DNA of 64,000 nucleotides from Hyphomicrobiales bacterium (GTDB taxonomy: Bacteria > Pseudomonadota > Alphaproteobacteria > Rhizobiales > Rhizobiaceae). Position numbers and translations under genes: made by a program. Location: contig UBMI01000018.1 in assembly GCA_900466475.1 (NCBI GenBank), forward strand, positions 123,719-187,718, read 5' to 3'. The number at the start of each line of letters is the position of its first letter. Position 1 is the first letter of the stretch. This document shows, piece by piece, positions 39,996 to 49,508 of the stretch. Below the pieces are notes generated by a model. It saw nothing but the letters and a program-made list of their open reading frames with translations, ran no database searches and was not told the DNA's origin.

Positions 39996-41939
39996 ATGCT
40001 GAACAACTCCCTATTTGATGCGTTCACCCGTAACTACGAGTCTCGGCGAGAGACGGATATGTCTATAGCAGACTATCTTGCCTTGTGTAAAAAAGATCCG
40101 ATGGCCTACGCCAACGCGACCGAGCGGCTGCTTTCGGCAATTGGCGAACCCGAAATCATCGATACCGCCAAGGATTCGCGGCTCGGCCGGGTTTTCATGA
40201 ACAGGACCATCCGAACCTATCCCGCCTTCGAAGGGTTTTTCGGCATGGAGGAGACGATCGAGCGGATCGTTTCCTTTTTCAGGCACGCGGCCCAAGGTCT
40301 GGAGGAGCGCAAGCAGATCCTTTACCTGCTCGGCCCGGTCGGCGGTGGTAAGTCTTCGCTTGCAGAGCGTCTGAAGCAACTGATGGAAGTCAACCCCATC
40401 TATGTTCTAAAAGCCGGTGACGAACTGAGCCCGGTCTTTGAAAGCCCCCTCAACCTTTTTGATCCCCTAGCCATGGGGCCGATGCTGCTTGAAGAATACG
40501 ACATCCCGACTCGTCGCCTCAGCGGTTTGATGAGCCCGTGGTGCCTTAAGCGGCTCGACGAATTCGATGGTGATATCTCCCGCTTCCGGGTCGTCAGGAT
40601 CCAGCCCTCAAGGCTTCGACAGATCGCGATTGCAAAGACCGAGCCGGGTGACGAAAACAATCAGGATGTCTCGTCGCTGGTCGGCAAGGTCGATATTCGC
40701 AAGCTCGAGCACTATTCGCAAAACGATCCTGATGCCTACAGCTATTCCGGCGGTCTCAACCGCGCCAATCAGGGCGTGCTGGAATTCGTGGAAATGTTCA
40801 AGGCGCCGATCAAGATGCTGCATCCGCTGCTGACGGCGACGCAGGAAGGCAACTACATGGGCACCGAAAACATCGGTGCGATTCCCTTCTCTGGCATCAT
40901 CCTTGCCCATTCGAACGAAGCGGAGTGGCAAACCTTCAAGGCCAACAAGAACAACGAGGCCTTCATCGACCGCATCTGCGTCATCAAGGTTCCGTATTGC
41001 CTCAGGGTGATTGAGGAACAGAAGATCTACGAAAAACTGATCGAAGGATCGGAGCTAGCCGATGCGGCATGTGCACCGGCGACATTGGAGATGCTGGCTC
41101 GTTTCTCCGTGCTGTCACGGCTTCGCAAGCATGAGAATTCCAATCTTTTCTCGAAAATGCGCTCCTATGACGGCGAAAGCCTCAAGGAAACTGATCCGCG
41201 TGCCAGAAGCGTGCAGGAATATCGGGATGCTGCCGGTGTCGATGAGGGCATGGACGGAATATCGACACGTTTCGCGTTCAAGGTTCTTGCGTCGACCTTC
41301 AACCACGACACGACGGATATCGGTGCGGACCCTGTGCATCTGATGTATGTTCTGGAACAGGCTATCCGCCGCGAGCAGTATGGCGAGGAGACGGAAAAGC
41401 GCTACATGGAATTCATCAAGGCCGAATTGGCACCGCGTTACGCGGAGTTCATCGGCAACGAGATCCAGAAGGCCTATCTGGAATCCTATTCCGATTACGG
41501 TCAGAACCTGTTCGACCGCTATGTCGATTACGCGGACGCCTGGATCGAGGATACCGATTTCAAGGACCCGGATACTGGTCAGCTGCTCGATCGCGAACTT
41601 CTGAACCAGGAGCTGACGAAGATCGAAAAACCGGCGGGCATCGCCAACCCCAAGGATTTCCGCAACGAGATCGTCAAGTTCTCCTTGAGGTCGCGGGCTG
41701 CCAATGGCGGCAAGAATCCTTCCTGGACGAGCTATGAGAAGATCCGGGAAGTCATCGAGAAGCGTATGTTCTCGCAAGTCGAGGATTTGCTGCCGGTCAT
41801 CTCTTTCGGATCGAAGAAGGATAGTGAGACCGAAAAGAAGCATAGCGAATTCGTCTCGCGCATGGTGGCGCGGGGCTACACGGAACGGCAGGTTCGCCGG
41901 CTGGTGGAATGGTACATGCGCGTCAAGCAGGCGAGTTAG
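39996..41939 (+). CDS. prkA: PrkA/YeaG-family serine protein kinase
   Basis: The 647-aa protein is full length for PrkA and has a strong ribosome site (TAGGAGGGCC). The AAA-like N-terminal domain has Walker A GPVGGGKS (113-120), an arginine-rich central part and GALNRANQGVLEFVEMFKAPIKMLH-type sequence (here GGLNRANQG...). The C-terminal PrkA kinase domain contains YMEFIKAELAPRYAEFIGNEIQKAYLESYSDYGQNLFDRYVDYADAWIED. In enterobacteria it is induced by starvation and stress; in Bacillus it acts in sporulation. It starts the conserved prkA-yeaH-spoVR operon. Confidence 0.96.
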   Translation: MLNNSLFDAFTRNYESRRETDMSIADYLALCKKDPMAYANATERLLSAIGEPEIIDTAKDSRLGRVFMNRTIRTYPAFEGFFGMEETIERIVSFFRHAAQGLEERKQILYLLGPVGGGKSSLAERLKQLMEVNPIYVLKAGDELSPVFESPLNLFDPLAMGPMLLEEYDIPTRRLSGLMSPWCLKRLDEFDGDISRFRVVRIQPSRLRQIAIAKTEPGDENNQDVSSLVGKVDIRKLEHYSQNDPDAYSYSGGLNRANQGVLEFVEMFKAPIKMLHPLLTATQEGNYMGTENIGAIPFSGIILAHSNEAEWQTFKANKNNEAFIDRICVIKVPYCLRVIEEQKIYEKLIEGSELADAACAPATLEMLARFSVLSRLRKHENSNLFSKMRSYDGESLKETDPRARSVQEYRDAAGVDEGMDGISTRFAFKVLASTFNHDTTDIGADPVHLMYVLEQAIRREQYGEETEKRYMEFIKAELAPRYAEFIGNEIQKAYLESYSDYGQNLFDRYVDYADAWIEDTDFKDPDTGQLLDRELLNQELTKIEKPAGIANPKDFRNEIVKFSLRSRAANGGKNPSWTSYEKIREVIEKRMFSQVEDLLPVISFGSKKDSETEKKHSEFVSRMVARGYTERQVRRLVEWYMRVKQAS

Positions 41940-41976
41940 GTAGGCCGTCGGAGCGAGTACCCAGGTAGGAGCAAAC

Positions 41977-43254
41977 ATGCACATCATAGACCGGCGGCTT
42001 AACCCGCGCGGTAAAAGTCTGGAAAATCGACAAAGGTTTCTACGGCGTGCCAAGGACGCCGTAGAACAAGCGGTTAAACGGTCTTTGCAAAACCGCTCCA
42101 TCCGCGATGTGCTTGATGGCGGTGAAGTCACTCTTCCAATCGGCGGCATGACCGAACCGGGTCTTCACCGGGGCGGTGGGGGAGTCCAGGATCGCATCCT
42201 TCCCGGCAATCAGAAATTCGTAGAGGGCGACTTCATAAAGCGTCCACCGGCATCGGGAGGCGGACGTTCGTCCGAGGCGGGGGAGGGCGACGGCGAAGAC
42301 GGTTTCCGCTTCGTACTGACCCGAGAGGAATTCCTCAACATCTTCCTCGAAGACCTGGAACTGCCCGACCTTGCCAAGCGCCGGCTGAGCGAAACCGAGG
42401 AGGTGACACCGCAAAGAGCCGGTTTTTCCGTTTCCGGCTCCCCCTCCAACATTGCCGTCGGGCGCACAACACGCCTTGCCATGATGCGCCGTCTGGCGCT
42501 TCATCGCCCGAAGGCGGAGGAAATAGAGGCGCTTCAGAAGCAGATCGACGAATGCGATGATGCGGAAGAACGCGTCGTACTTGAAGACAGGCTGAAGGCC
42601 TTGACGCTCAAGAGCAAGCGTATCCCCTACATCGACCCGCTCGACGTCCGCTACCGGCGTTTTGAGAATACGCCCAAGCCTGTCGTCAAAGCGGTGATGT
42701 TCTGCCTCATGGACGTTTCCGGTTCCATGAGCGAGCATATGAAGGATCTCGCCAAGCGCTTTTACCTGCTCCTCTACCTCTTCCTGTCGCAGCGTTACGA
42801 GAAGGTGGAGATCGTTTTCATCCGTCATACGGAAAAGGCAGAGGAAGTCGATGAGGAGACTTTCTTTTATAGCCCGGCGACAGGCGGCACGCTGGTTTCC
42901 AGTGCGCTGGCGGTGATGCGCTCGATCGTTGCTGCGCGCTTCGATCCGACGGAGTGGAATATCTATGCGGCGCAGGCCTCCGATGGCGACAACTCCTATT
43001 CCGACGGTGCTCTGACGGGGCAACTGCTGCAGCAGGAAATCCTGCCGGTCTGCCAGTACTTCGCCTATATCGAAGTCGGTGAGGAAGATGGAGATTCCTC
43101 GACGTCGAGGTCACCGCTCTGGGCGCTCTATCAGGAAATCCGCTCTGCTGCATTGCCTCTTGCCATGCGCAAGGTCTGCCGCAAGAACGAGATATTCCCT
43201 GTTTTCCACGACCTGTTTCAGAAAAAGGCTGCCACGGCAGGGGCCACGCCATGA
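41977..43254 (+). CDS. yeaH: YeaH/YhbH-family protein with von Willebrand A-like domain
   Basis: The 425-aa protein follows prkA by 37 nt. The N-terminal half is basic and low in complexity, with a glycine-rich stretch (residues ~65-110: GGGG, PASGGGRSSEAGEGDGEDG). A metal-ion-dependent adhesion-like site DVSGS (246-250) opens the VWA-like domain, followed by YLLLYLFLSQRYEKVEIVFIRHTEKAEEVDEETFFYSPATGGTLVSSAL. The family always accompanies PrkA and SpoVR, and is thought to be a partner of the kinase. Its stop overlaps the spoVR start. Confidence 0.95.
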   Translation: MHIIDRRLNPRGKSLENRQRFLRRAKDAVEQAVKRSLQNRSIRDVLDGGEVTLPIGGMTEPGLHRGGGGVQDRILPGNQKFVEGDFIKRPPASGGGRSSEAGEGDGEDGFRFVLTREEFLNIFLEDLELPDLAKRRLSETEEVTPQRAGFSVSGSPSNIAVGRTTRLAMMRRLALHRPKAEEIEALQKQIDECDDAEERVVLEDRLKALTLKSKRIPYIDPLDVRYRRFENTPKPVVKAVMFCLMDVSGSMSEHMKDLAKRFYLLLYLFLSQRYEKVEIVFIRHTEKAEEVDEETFFYSPATGGTLVSSALAVMRSIVAARFDPTEWNIYAAQASDGDNSYSDGALTGQLLQQEILPVCQYFAYIEVGEEDGDSSTSRSPLWALYQEIRSAALPLAMRKVCRKNEIFPVFHDLFQKKAATAGATP

Positions 43255-44816
43255 AGACCAGCACGCGGCACAAGGAAAAGCTCCTTTTCGAAGGCGCTGA
43301 CTGGGATTTTCCGACCCTACAGCGCATTCATGATGCCTGTGAGGATATCGCGCTTGGGGAACTGGGGCTCGATGTCTACCCGAACCAGATCGAGGTCATC
43401 ACATCCGAGCAGATGCTCGATGCCTATTCCTCGACGGGCATGCCACTCTTCTATCGCCACTGGTCCTTCGGCAAGCATTTTGCCCATCATGAGGCCTTCT
43501 ACCGCCGCGGCATGCGCGACCTTGCCTATGAGATCGTTATCAACAGTTCGCCCTGCATCTCCTATCTCATGGAAGAGAATACGGCGACCATGCAGACATT
43601 GGTCATAGCGCACGCCGCCTTCGGCCATAACCACTTCTTCAAGAACAATTATCTGTTCAAGCTCTGGACCGATGCCGAGGGCATTCTCGACTATCTCGAT
43701 TTCGCCAAGAGCTACATCTCCCGTTGCGAAGAACGATACGGAGAAGCGGCCGTCGAACGCACGCTCGATGCCGCACATGCGCTGATGTCGCACGGGGTGC
43801 ACCGCTACGCCGGCAAGACCCAGGTGGACCTCAGGCAGGAGGAAAAGCGGCTGCAGGAGCGCCGCGCTCACGAGGAAAAGATCTTCAACGATCTTTGGCG
43901 CACCGTGCCGACCGGTAACAAACGCAACAAGTCAGACCGCGATCTCGAGCGCCGGCGTGCCGCACTCGGCTTGCCGCAGGACAATATCCTCTATTTTCTC
44001 GAAAAATCCGCGCCTCGGCTCCATTCCTGGCAGCGCGAGATATTGCGTATCGTTCGCCACGTCGCCCAGTATTTCCACCCTCAGCGCCAGACCAAGGTGA
44101 TGAACGAGGGTACGGCCACCTACGTCCACTACAATATCATGCAGCGCCTGCACGAGCGCGGTCAGATCAGCGATGGCAACTATTTCGAGTTTCTGAAATC
44201 GCACACCAATGTCGTGTTCCAGCCGTTGTATGATGATCGGCGGTTCTCGGGCTTCAATCCTTATGCGCTCGGTTTTGCGATGATGCAGGATATCGAGCGT
44301 ATCGTGACGGAGCCGACCGGCGAAGACCGCGACTGGTTCCCGGATATTGCCGGGCGGGGCGACCCGATGGCGGTCCTGCGCGATATCTGGGCCAACTATC
44401 GCGACGAGAGCTTCGTCAGCCAGTTCCTCAGCCCAAGCCTCATGCGGCGGTGGCGCATGTTCCACCTCCACGACGATCCGGAGATTCAGGAAGGCATCCT
44501 GGTTTCCGCGATCCATGATGAGCGCGGTTATCGGCGTATTCGCCGGCAACTCTCCCGCGACTACGATATCGGTCATACCGACCCGGCGATCGAGATCGTC
44601 GACGTCGATCTTGCCGGCGACCGCAGATTGCTGTTGCAGCACCGAGCAACCAATGACGAGTTCCTGGAAGAGGAAGATTTGAAGCTCGTCTTGCAGCACC
44701 TTGCCGATCTCTGGAGCTATGACGTTCTGTTGGAAGAACTCGACAGCAAGGAGAGTATCGTCCGGAAGCACATCGCCCATCCTCGGACCTTTTCGAGACA
44801 AAGCGAATTCGCGTGA
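43251..44816 (+). CDS. spoVR: SpoVR-family protein
   Basis: The 521-aa protein overlaps the yeaH stop by 4 nt. Family motifs are WSFGKHFAHHEAFYRRGMRDLAYEIVINSSPCISYLMEENTATMQTLVIAHAAFGHNHFFKNNYLF, then PRLHSWQREILRIVRHVAQYFHPQRQTKVMNEGTATYVHYNIMQRLHERG and NPYALGFAMMQDIERI. The many conserved His and Glu (HxxFGHNHFFKNN, NEGTATYVHY) look like a metal site, although no reaction is known. In E. coli the homologue is YcgB. It is the third member of the stress operon. Confidence 0.96.
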   Translation: MKTSTRHKEKLLFEGADWDFPTLQRIHDACEDIALGELGLDVYPNQIEVITSEQMLDAYSSTGMPLFYRHWSFGKHFAHHEAFYRRGMRDLAYEIVINSSPCISYLMEENTATMQTLVIAHAAFGHNHFFKNNYLFKLWTDAEGILDYLDFAKSYISRCEERYGEAAVERTLDAAHALMSHGVHRYAGKTQVDLRQEEKRLQERRAHEEKIFNDLWRTVPTGNKRNKSDRDLERRRAALGLPQDNILYFLEKSAPRLHSWQREILRIVRHVAQYFHPQRQTKVMNEGTATYVHYNIMQRLHERGQISDGNYFEFLKSHTNVVFQPLYDDRRFSGFNPYALGFAMMQDIERIVTEPTGEDRDWFPDIAGRGDPMAVLRDIWANYRDESFVSQFLSPSLMRRWRMFHLHDDPEIQEGILVSAIHDERGYRRIRRQLSRDYDIGHTDPAIEIVDVDLAGDRRLLLQHRATNDEFLEEEDLKLVLQHLADLWSYDVLLEELDSKESIVRKHIAHPRTFSRQSEFA

Positions 44817-44936
44817 ATGCGCGGGGGTAGACTTCTCAAGAGATCGGATTCTTTAAACGTGATTGGACAGGCAGCGTAGTTGGGATCAACGTTCTAGATG
44901 GGGGCGTGCAGTCTATTTTCCAAATAGGAGGCCGCC

Positions 44937-45368
44937 ATGGAACAATACGCAGTCGATCAGCTGAAGGCTATAGCCAGGGTCAGCCGTACCACGCCACAAT
45001 TGTCTCGGGCAGAGCGGTTGGGCCGGTGGGCGGAGCTCCTGGAAGACGATCCTGCGCGTTCGCTCGTTACCCTTCGGGAAACCGAATATCTCCCCCATGA
45101 CCAGCGGATAATGATGCGGATCACCGGGTCTCCCATATCCGTAGCCTATGCCGATCCGGTTCTGCGTGCCGCCGGTCTAGAGGGCGATACCTATGGGGAT
45201 GCTCAGAGCTTCTTTGATCTTAACGATCGCCAATTGCATGGGCTCGTCTGCTCCTGCCATTTTGGAGCACGGGTCGACGCTGGTATCGTCGCCCGCCATC
45301 TCAGAGCCGCCTCCATACCGGGCGTGAAGGGCATTCTGGCGCGCATGCGGCTGATGTTTACGCGATAG
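44937..45368 (+). CDS. conserved hypothetical protein, 143 aa
   Basis: An excellent ribosome site (AGGAGG, 5 nt before ATG) supports this gene. The protein has no signal peptide or membrane helix. Notable parts are LSRAERLGRWAELLEDDPARSLVTLRETEYLPHDQRIMMRITGSPISVAYADPVLRAAGL and SFFDLNDRQLHGLVCSCHFGARVDAGIVARHL, with a C-S-C-H motif that could bind metal. It is 120 nt downstream of spoVR on the same strand and may be expressed with it or alone. I do not recognise a family. Confidence 0.7.
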   Translation: MEQYAVDQLKAIARVSRTTPQLSRAERLGRWAELLEDDPARSLVTLRETEYLPHDQRIMMRITGSPISVAYADPVLRAAGLEGDTYGDAQSFFDLNDRQLHGLVCSCHFGARVDAGIVARHLRAASIPGVKGILARMRLMFTR

Positions 45369-45740
45369 GGACTGCCTATCGGCAACCAACGATCAGAGAC
45401 CTGGCGGCAGCCGACCGGGGTGGGGTGCGGCGCCTGGGTGGCGCGCTTCATCGCGGGCGGGCTACAAGCTGAGCGCACCACCGGGCGGACAAATCCGAAC
45501 CTCTTTCCGGCAGCCTGAATAAAAAATGCACGACGTCGAGGCGCCACGCACGCGATGTAGACGCCGTTAATGGTTTGACGCAGTGAAACTCGAAAATCCG
45601 AGGGAGGGTTTGCGAGCATATCTCGCATGCAAAATCCGCATTGAGGGTGCGGTTGGTTCGGACGGTAAATCGGCCTATGTTCGGTGCCTCAAGTTCTCAT
45701 CGCGTCGCTGACCGCGGCGTCAAAGCACAGGGCACCTTCC
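45369..45740. other. 372-bp intergenic region upstream of the acetolactate-synthase-like gene
   Basis: No supported gene. TGCGAG/CTCGCA at 45611-45627 is a 6-bp inverted repeat with a 5-bp centre, directly followed by CCGCA/TGCGG (45636-45652). Both could be operator or hairpin elements of the gene pair downstream. A TTGACG at about 45575 could be a -35, but I see no good -10. Confidence 0.45.
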
Positions 45741-47387
45741 ATGACCAAAGGCTCGGATCTCCTTATTGCGGCTCTTGAGAATGAAGGCGTGGAGCGTATC
45801 TTCGGCATTCCCGGCGAGGAAAACCTCGACGTCGTCGAATCCATCCGCAAATCCTCAATCCAGCTCGTGCTCACCCGACACGAGCAGGCAGCTGCGTTCA
45901 TGGCAGCGACGTACGGGCGGCTGACGGGCAAGCCTGGTGTATGTCTGACGACGCTTGGGCCGGGAGCGCTGAATCTGTCGACAGGAGCGGCCTATGCTCT
46001 TCTCGGCGCGATGCCGATGGTGATGATCACCGGCCAGAAGGGTATTCTTTCATCGCGGCAGGCTCGCTTCCAGATCGTCGACGTCATCGCATCAATGAAG
46101 CCGCTGACCAAGCTCACGCGTCAGATCGTCTCGCCGCAGATGATCCCGACTCTGGTGAGGGAGGCATTCAGGATCGCGCAGGAGGAACGGCCTGGTCCAG
46201 TTCATCTCGAACTGCCTGAAGACATCGCGGCAGAAGAGTGCGAAGATGTCGCGCTGGTGGCGCCGCATCAGCTTGAACTGCCGACTGCAAGTGACGCTGC
46301 GCTTGATCGAGCCGCTGAGCTGATTGCATCGGCCAAGCGTCCACTGCTCATGTTTGGAGCAGCAGCCTCGCGCCCTCGCTCCACGTCGGACATTGCCCAG
46401 TTCGTTATCCGAACGCGCATCCCTTATTTCACGACCCAGATGGGGAAGGGTACGGTTCCAGGCGGAACCGAGCTCTATATGGGCACAGCGGCCCTCTCGG
46501 AGCGAGATTATGTCCACGAGGCCATCGAGCAGGCAGACCTGATCGTAACAATCGGTCATGACACGATCGAAAAACCGCCGTTCATCATGGGTAAGGGCGG
46601 ACCGAAAGTCGTCCATGTCGGATATCAGCCCGCGACAGTCGAGCAGGTCTATTTTCCTCAAGCCGAGGTCATCGGGGACATGGGGCCTTCACTGAAGGCG
46701 CTCGCCGATCGCCTGGAAGGCAAGCTGCCGAACGCGCAGGCACTTCTTCACCTGAGGGAGCGAATTCTGGACCGCATTGCAGACCGGGCGACCGAAGGAC
46801 GATTTACACCCCAGAGGCTTGTCCACGACATCCGGGAGGTCATGCCCCATGATGGCATTCTCGCTCTCGACAATGGCATGTACAAGATATGGTTCGCTCG
46901 CAACTATCGCACCAGGATGGCGAACACGCTGCTTCTCGACAACGCGCTCGCGACGATGGGAGCTGGCCTTCCGTCGGCAATGGTCGCTTCGATGCTCTAC
47001 CCGGAACGACGGGTCATGGCGATCTGCGGCGATGGCGGCTTCATGATGAATTCGCAAGAGCTGGAGACTGCCGTGCGGCTCAAACTGAACCTTGTCGTTC
47101 TCGTCATCGAGGACGATGCCTACGGGATGATCCGTTGGAAGCAGGCCGTGGACGAATTTCCGGACTTCGGAATGACGTTTGGCAATCCCGACTTCGTCAA
47201 ATATGCAGAATCCTATGGCGCCAACGGTACCAGGGTCGACGATATCGGTCAGTTCAAACAGGTTCTCGAGGATGCGTTTAGGGGTGGGGGCGTGCATCTG
47301 GTCAATGTCCCCGTCGACTATTCCGAGAATGAACGTGTGCTGGTGAAGGAGCTGCGCGAACGGCTCCCGACAATTCTGGAGGCATGA
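45741..47387 (+). CDS. acetolactate-synthase-like TPP-dependent enzyme (catabolic AlsS type)
   Basis: The product is 548 aa from ATG 45741; an upstream in-frame ATG at 45684 adds an unconserved stretch. TPP-enzyme features are GIPGEENLDVVE, the catalytic glutamate in RHEQAAAFMA (Glu48), LGPGALNLSTGAAYALLGAMPMVMITGQ, and the TPP/Mg motif GDGGFMMNSQELETAVRLKLNLVVLVIEDDAYGMI. There is no partner small subunit, so a catabolic role (pyruvate to acetolactate, or another 2-oxo acid) is likelier than branched-chain biosynthesis. An aldehyde dehydrogenase gene follows by 1 nt, which could oxidise an aldehyde released by the TPP enzyme. Confidence 0.88.
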   Translation: MTKGSDLLIAALENEGVERIFGIPGEENLDVVESIRKSSIQLVLTRHEQAAAFMAATYGRLTGKPGVCLTTLGPGALNLSTGAAYALLGAMPMVMITGQKGILSSRQARFQIVDVIASMKPLTKLTRQIVSPQMIPTLVREAFRIAQEERPGPVHLELPEDIAAEECEDVALVAPHQLELPTASDAALDRAAELIASAKRPLLMFGAAASRPRSTSDIAQFVIRTRIPYFTTQMGKGTVPGGTELYMGTAALSERDYVHEAIEQADLIVTIGHDTIEKPPFIMGKGGPKVVHVGYQPATVEQVYFPQAEVIGDMGPSLKALADRLEGKLPNAQALLHLRERILDRIADRATEGRFTPQRLVHDIREVMPHDGILALDNGMYKIWFARNYRTRMANTLLLDNALATMGAGLPSAMVASMLYPERRVMAICGDGGFMMNSQELETAVRLKLNLVVLVIEDDAYGMIRWKQAVDEFPDFGMTFGNPDFVKYAESYGANGTRVDDIGQFKQVLEDAFRGGGVHLVNVPVDYSENERVLVKELRERLPTILEA

Positions 47388-47388
47388 G

Positions 47389-48780
47389 ATGTCGGCTACC
47401 CTGAAGGTTTATCAGGCGTTTGATCGAGCGATCATCGCCGAGGTGCCGGTCGATGACGCCGCCGCACTTGATCGCAAGCTGGATATTGCGGCGAAAGCCT
47501 TTGCCGATCGCGACGGGTGGATGCCTGCGCATCAGCGCATGGCTGTCCTGAGAAGGGCGTCGGAACTGCTGCGCGACAACAAGGACCGTTTCTCCATGAT
47601 GATTGCGCGGGAAGGCGGCAAGCCGCTGACGGACGCCATCATCGAAGTCACGCGAGCGATCGACGGGCTGATCAATGCCGCCGATGAGATCCGCAACTTC
47701 GGCGGCAAGGAAATCCCGATGGGGTTGACTGCAGCGAGCCTGAACCGCTTGGCCTTCACGACGAAAGAGCCGATCGGTGTTGTCGCGGCGATCTCGGCGT
47801 TCAACCATCCCCTCAATCTCATCGTTCATCAAATTGCGCCGGCCATTGCCGTCGGATGCCCGGTCATCGTGAAGCCTGCGGCAACGACACCCATCTCGTG
47901 TATCGAAATAGTGAAGCTGCTTTGGGAAGCCGGTCTGGATGAACGCTGGTGCCAGAGCTTCGTCACCGATGACAATGTGCTTGCTGAATCCTTCGCGACC
48001 GATCCCCGCGTCGCGTTTTTAAGTTTCATCGGATCTGCGAAAGTCGGCTGGCATCTCAAGAGCAAGCTGCCGCCCGGCACGCGATGCGCGCTTGAACATG
48101 GCGGTGCCGCACCGGTAATCGTTGATCGAAGTGCGGATGCGGGCGCAGTCGTCAATCCCATCGTCAAAGGCGGCTACTATCATGCTGGCCAGGTCTGTGT
48201 CTCGGTCCAGCGGATATTCGTGCACGACGATATTCTGGAGCCGTTCACCGAGAAACTTGCTGCCGCGGTCGCAGCCCTTCGGGTTGGCAATCCAACCCTC
48301 AAGCAAACCGAGGTTGGGCCGTTGATCCTGCCCCGCGAAACGGAGCGAGTATCGAACTGGATCCGGGAAGCCGTCGATGCAGGAGCAAAACAGCTCGGAG
48401 GCGGCCGTCTGTCGGAAACGACGCTTTTGCCCTCGGTCCTGCTCAATCCGCCTGCGGACGCAAAAGTTTCGCAACTCGAAGTCTTCGGCCCACTGACCTG
48501 CGTCTACGGTTACCGGAATCTCGACAATGCGATTGAGAGTGCCAATTCGCTGCCATATGCGTTTCAGGCGAGCGTATTTTCCTCCGATATCGCCGTCGCG
48601 CTCCGTGCGGCGAAACGTCTGGATGCCGCGGCCGTTCTCGTCAACGACCATACTGCGTTCAGGACGGACTGGATGCCGTTTGCAGGGCGCCGTCAGTCCG
48701 GTTACGGCATCGGCGGTATCCCTTGGACAATGCAGGAGATGGCGGATGACAAGATGGTCGTATTCAATGGAGTAAGCTAG
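47389..48780 (+). CDS. NAD(P)-dependent aldehyde dehydrogenase family protein
   Basis: The 463-aa protein has the ALDH core: FNHPLN (138-143), VKPAATTPIS (161-170), FIGSAKVGWHLKSK, the general base Glu236 in CALEHGGAAPVIV, catalytic Cys270 in YYHAGQVCVSVQRIFV and LEVFGPLTCVYGY near the end. The LEHGG form instead of the usual LELGG occurs in ALDHs that act on lactaldehyde, glycolaldehyde or phosphonoacetaldehyde. The 1-nt spacing from the TPP enzyme makes a two-step pathway likely. The actual aldehyde is unknown. Confidence 0.9.
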   Translation: MSATLKVYQAFDRAIIAEVPVDDAAALDRKLDIAAKAFADRDGWMPAHQRMAVLRRASELLRDNKDRFSMMIAREGGKPLTDAIIEVTRAIDGLINAADEIRNFGGKEIPMGLTAASLNRLAFTTKEPIGVVAAISAFNHPLNLIVHQIAPAIAVGCPVIVKPAATTPISCIEIVKLLWEAGLDERWCQSFVTDDNVLAESFATDPRVAFLSFIGSAKVGWHLKSKLPPGTRCALEHGGAAPVIVDRSADAGAVVNPIVKGGYYHAGQVCVSVQRIFVHDDILEPFTEKLAAAVAALRVGNPTLKQTEVGPLILPRETERVSNWIREAVDAGAKQLGGGRLSETTLLPSVLLNPPADAKVSQLEVFGPLTCVYGYRNLDNAIESANSLPYAFQASVFSSDIAVALRAAKRLDAAAVLVNDHTAFRTDWMPFAGRRQSGYGIGGIPWTMQEMADDKMVVFNGVS

Positions 48781-48808
48781 TAGGCGTCGGCACGCTCGCG
48801 GATGGAGC

Positions 48809-49396
48809 TCAACCGATGCGTGGCTGGATTTCGGCTTTCAGATCGCGGTAATAGGCAGTCAGCCGATCGAGACCAAAAGCTCTGCTGAGCCCGCTGGGGT
48901 TCGGTAGAACCCAGGTGTTAGCGCCGGCGAACACCTCGCTCTGTCTTCCCCAGTCGCAGTCCGCCCGCGCGCTGATCGCCGCAAAGGCAGCCTTGCCGAG
49001 AAAGGCCAGATTGGCCGGCGCGAACTTGGTTATCTTCGCTTCGAGCAGCGGTGCTGCCCTTTTATAATCGTCCAGCCTCAATTCGCTGGCGCTCTTCGTG
49101 GCCCGCGAGACAGCGGCAGTGATGCCGCATCCATACTGGAGCAACTCCCGCTCTTCATCGGCGCGCAGGAGGCGCGACGTAAAGCCGGAAAGGTGCAGCA
49201 CCCTCCAGAAGCGGTTGTTGGGCGAGGAGAAATTGTGGCCGTCCCGGGCTGCTGTGAGCGCGGGGTTCAAGCCACAAAAGACAACCGACAGACCAGGGCC
49301 GAGTACGTCCGAAAGACCGAGCGCCGCCTGTTGCATATCCCCGCTTTGATCCATCTGCGCAGACACCAGCCGATTTCCCTTCAATTGATTGAGCAT
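48809..49396 (-). CDS. mug: mismatch-specific (G:U/T) DNA glycosylase
   Basis: The 195-aa protein has both Mug/TDG motifs: GLNPALTAARDGHNFSSPNNRFWRVLHLSGF (E. coli Mug has GINPGLSSA...HPANRFW) and VLPNPSGLSRAFG. The Asn of the first motif is the catalytic residue of this family. It removes uracil or thymine (and ethenocytosine) opposite guanine. ATG 49396 is used; ATG 49354 is an alternative 14 codons in, and the first motif starts only at residue 42. It converges with the aldehyde dehydrogenase gene. Confidence 0.9.
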   Translation of the reverse strand: MLNQLKGNRLVSAQMDQSGDMQQAALGLSDVLGPGLSVVFCGLNPALTAARDGHNFSSPNNRFWRVLHLSGFTSRLLRADEERELLQYGCGITAAVSRATKSASELRLDDYKRAAPLLEAKITKFAPANLAFLGKAAFAAISARADCDWGRQSEVFAGANTWVLPNPSGLSRAFGLDRLTAYYRDLKAEIQPRIG

Positions 49397-49508
49397 ACCC
49401 GGCGCGTTTCATCCTGCCCATAGCTTCGTCCTGACCTCAAGTCATCAAGCCACCGCCGGGCTGCATCGTCGCGGGATGGATGATTGGCTGCGGAGATTGT
49501 CGCTTGCA

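Noticed and set aside
45203..45628. 141-codon minus-strand frame upstream of the acetolactate-synthase-like gene
   Set aside because: Arg/Pro-rich translation without a domain, overlapping the better-supported 143-aa gene on the other strand.
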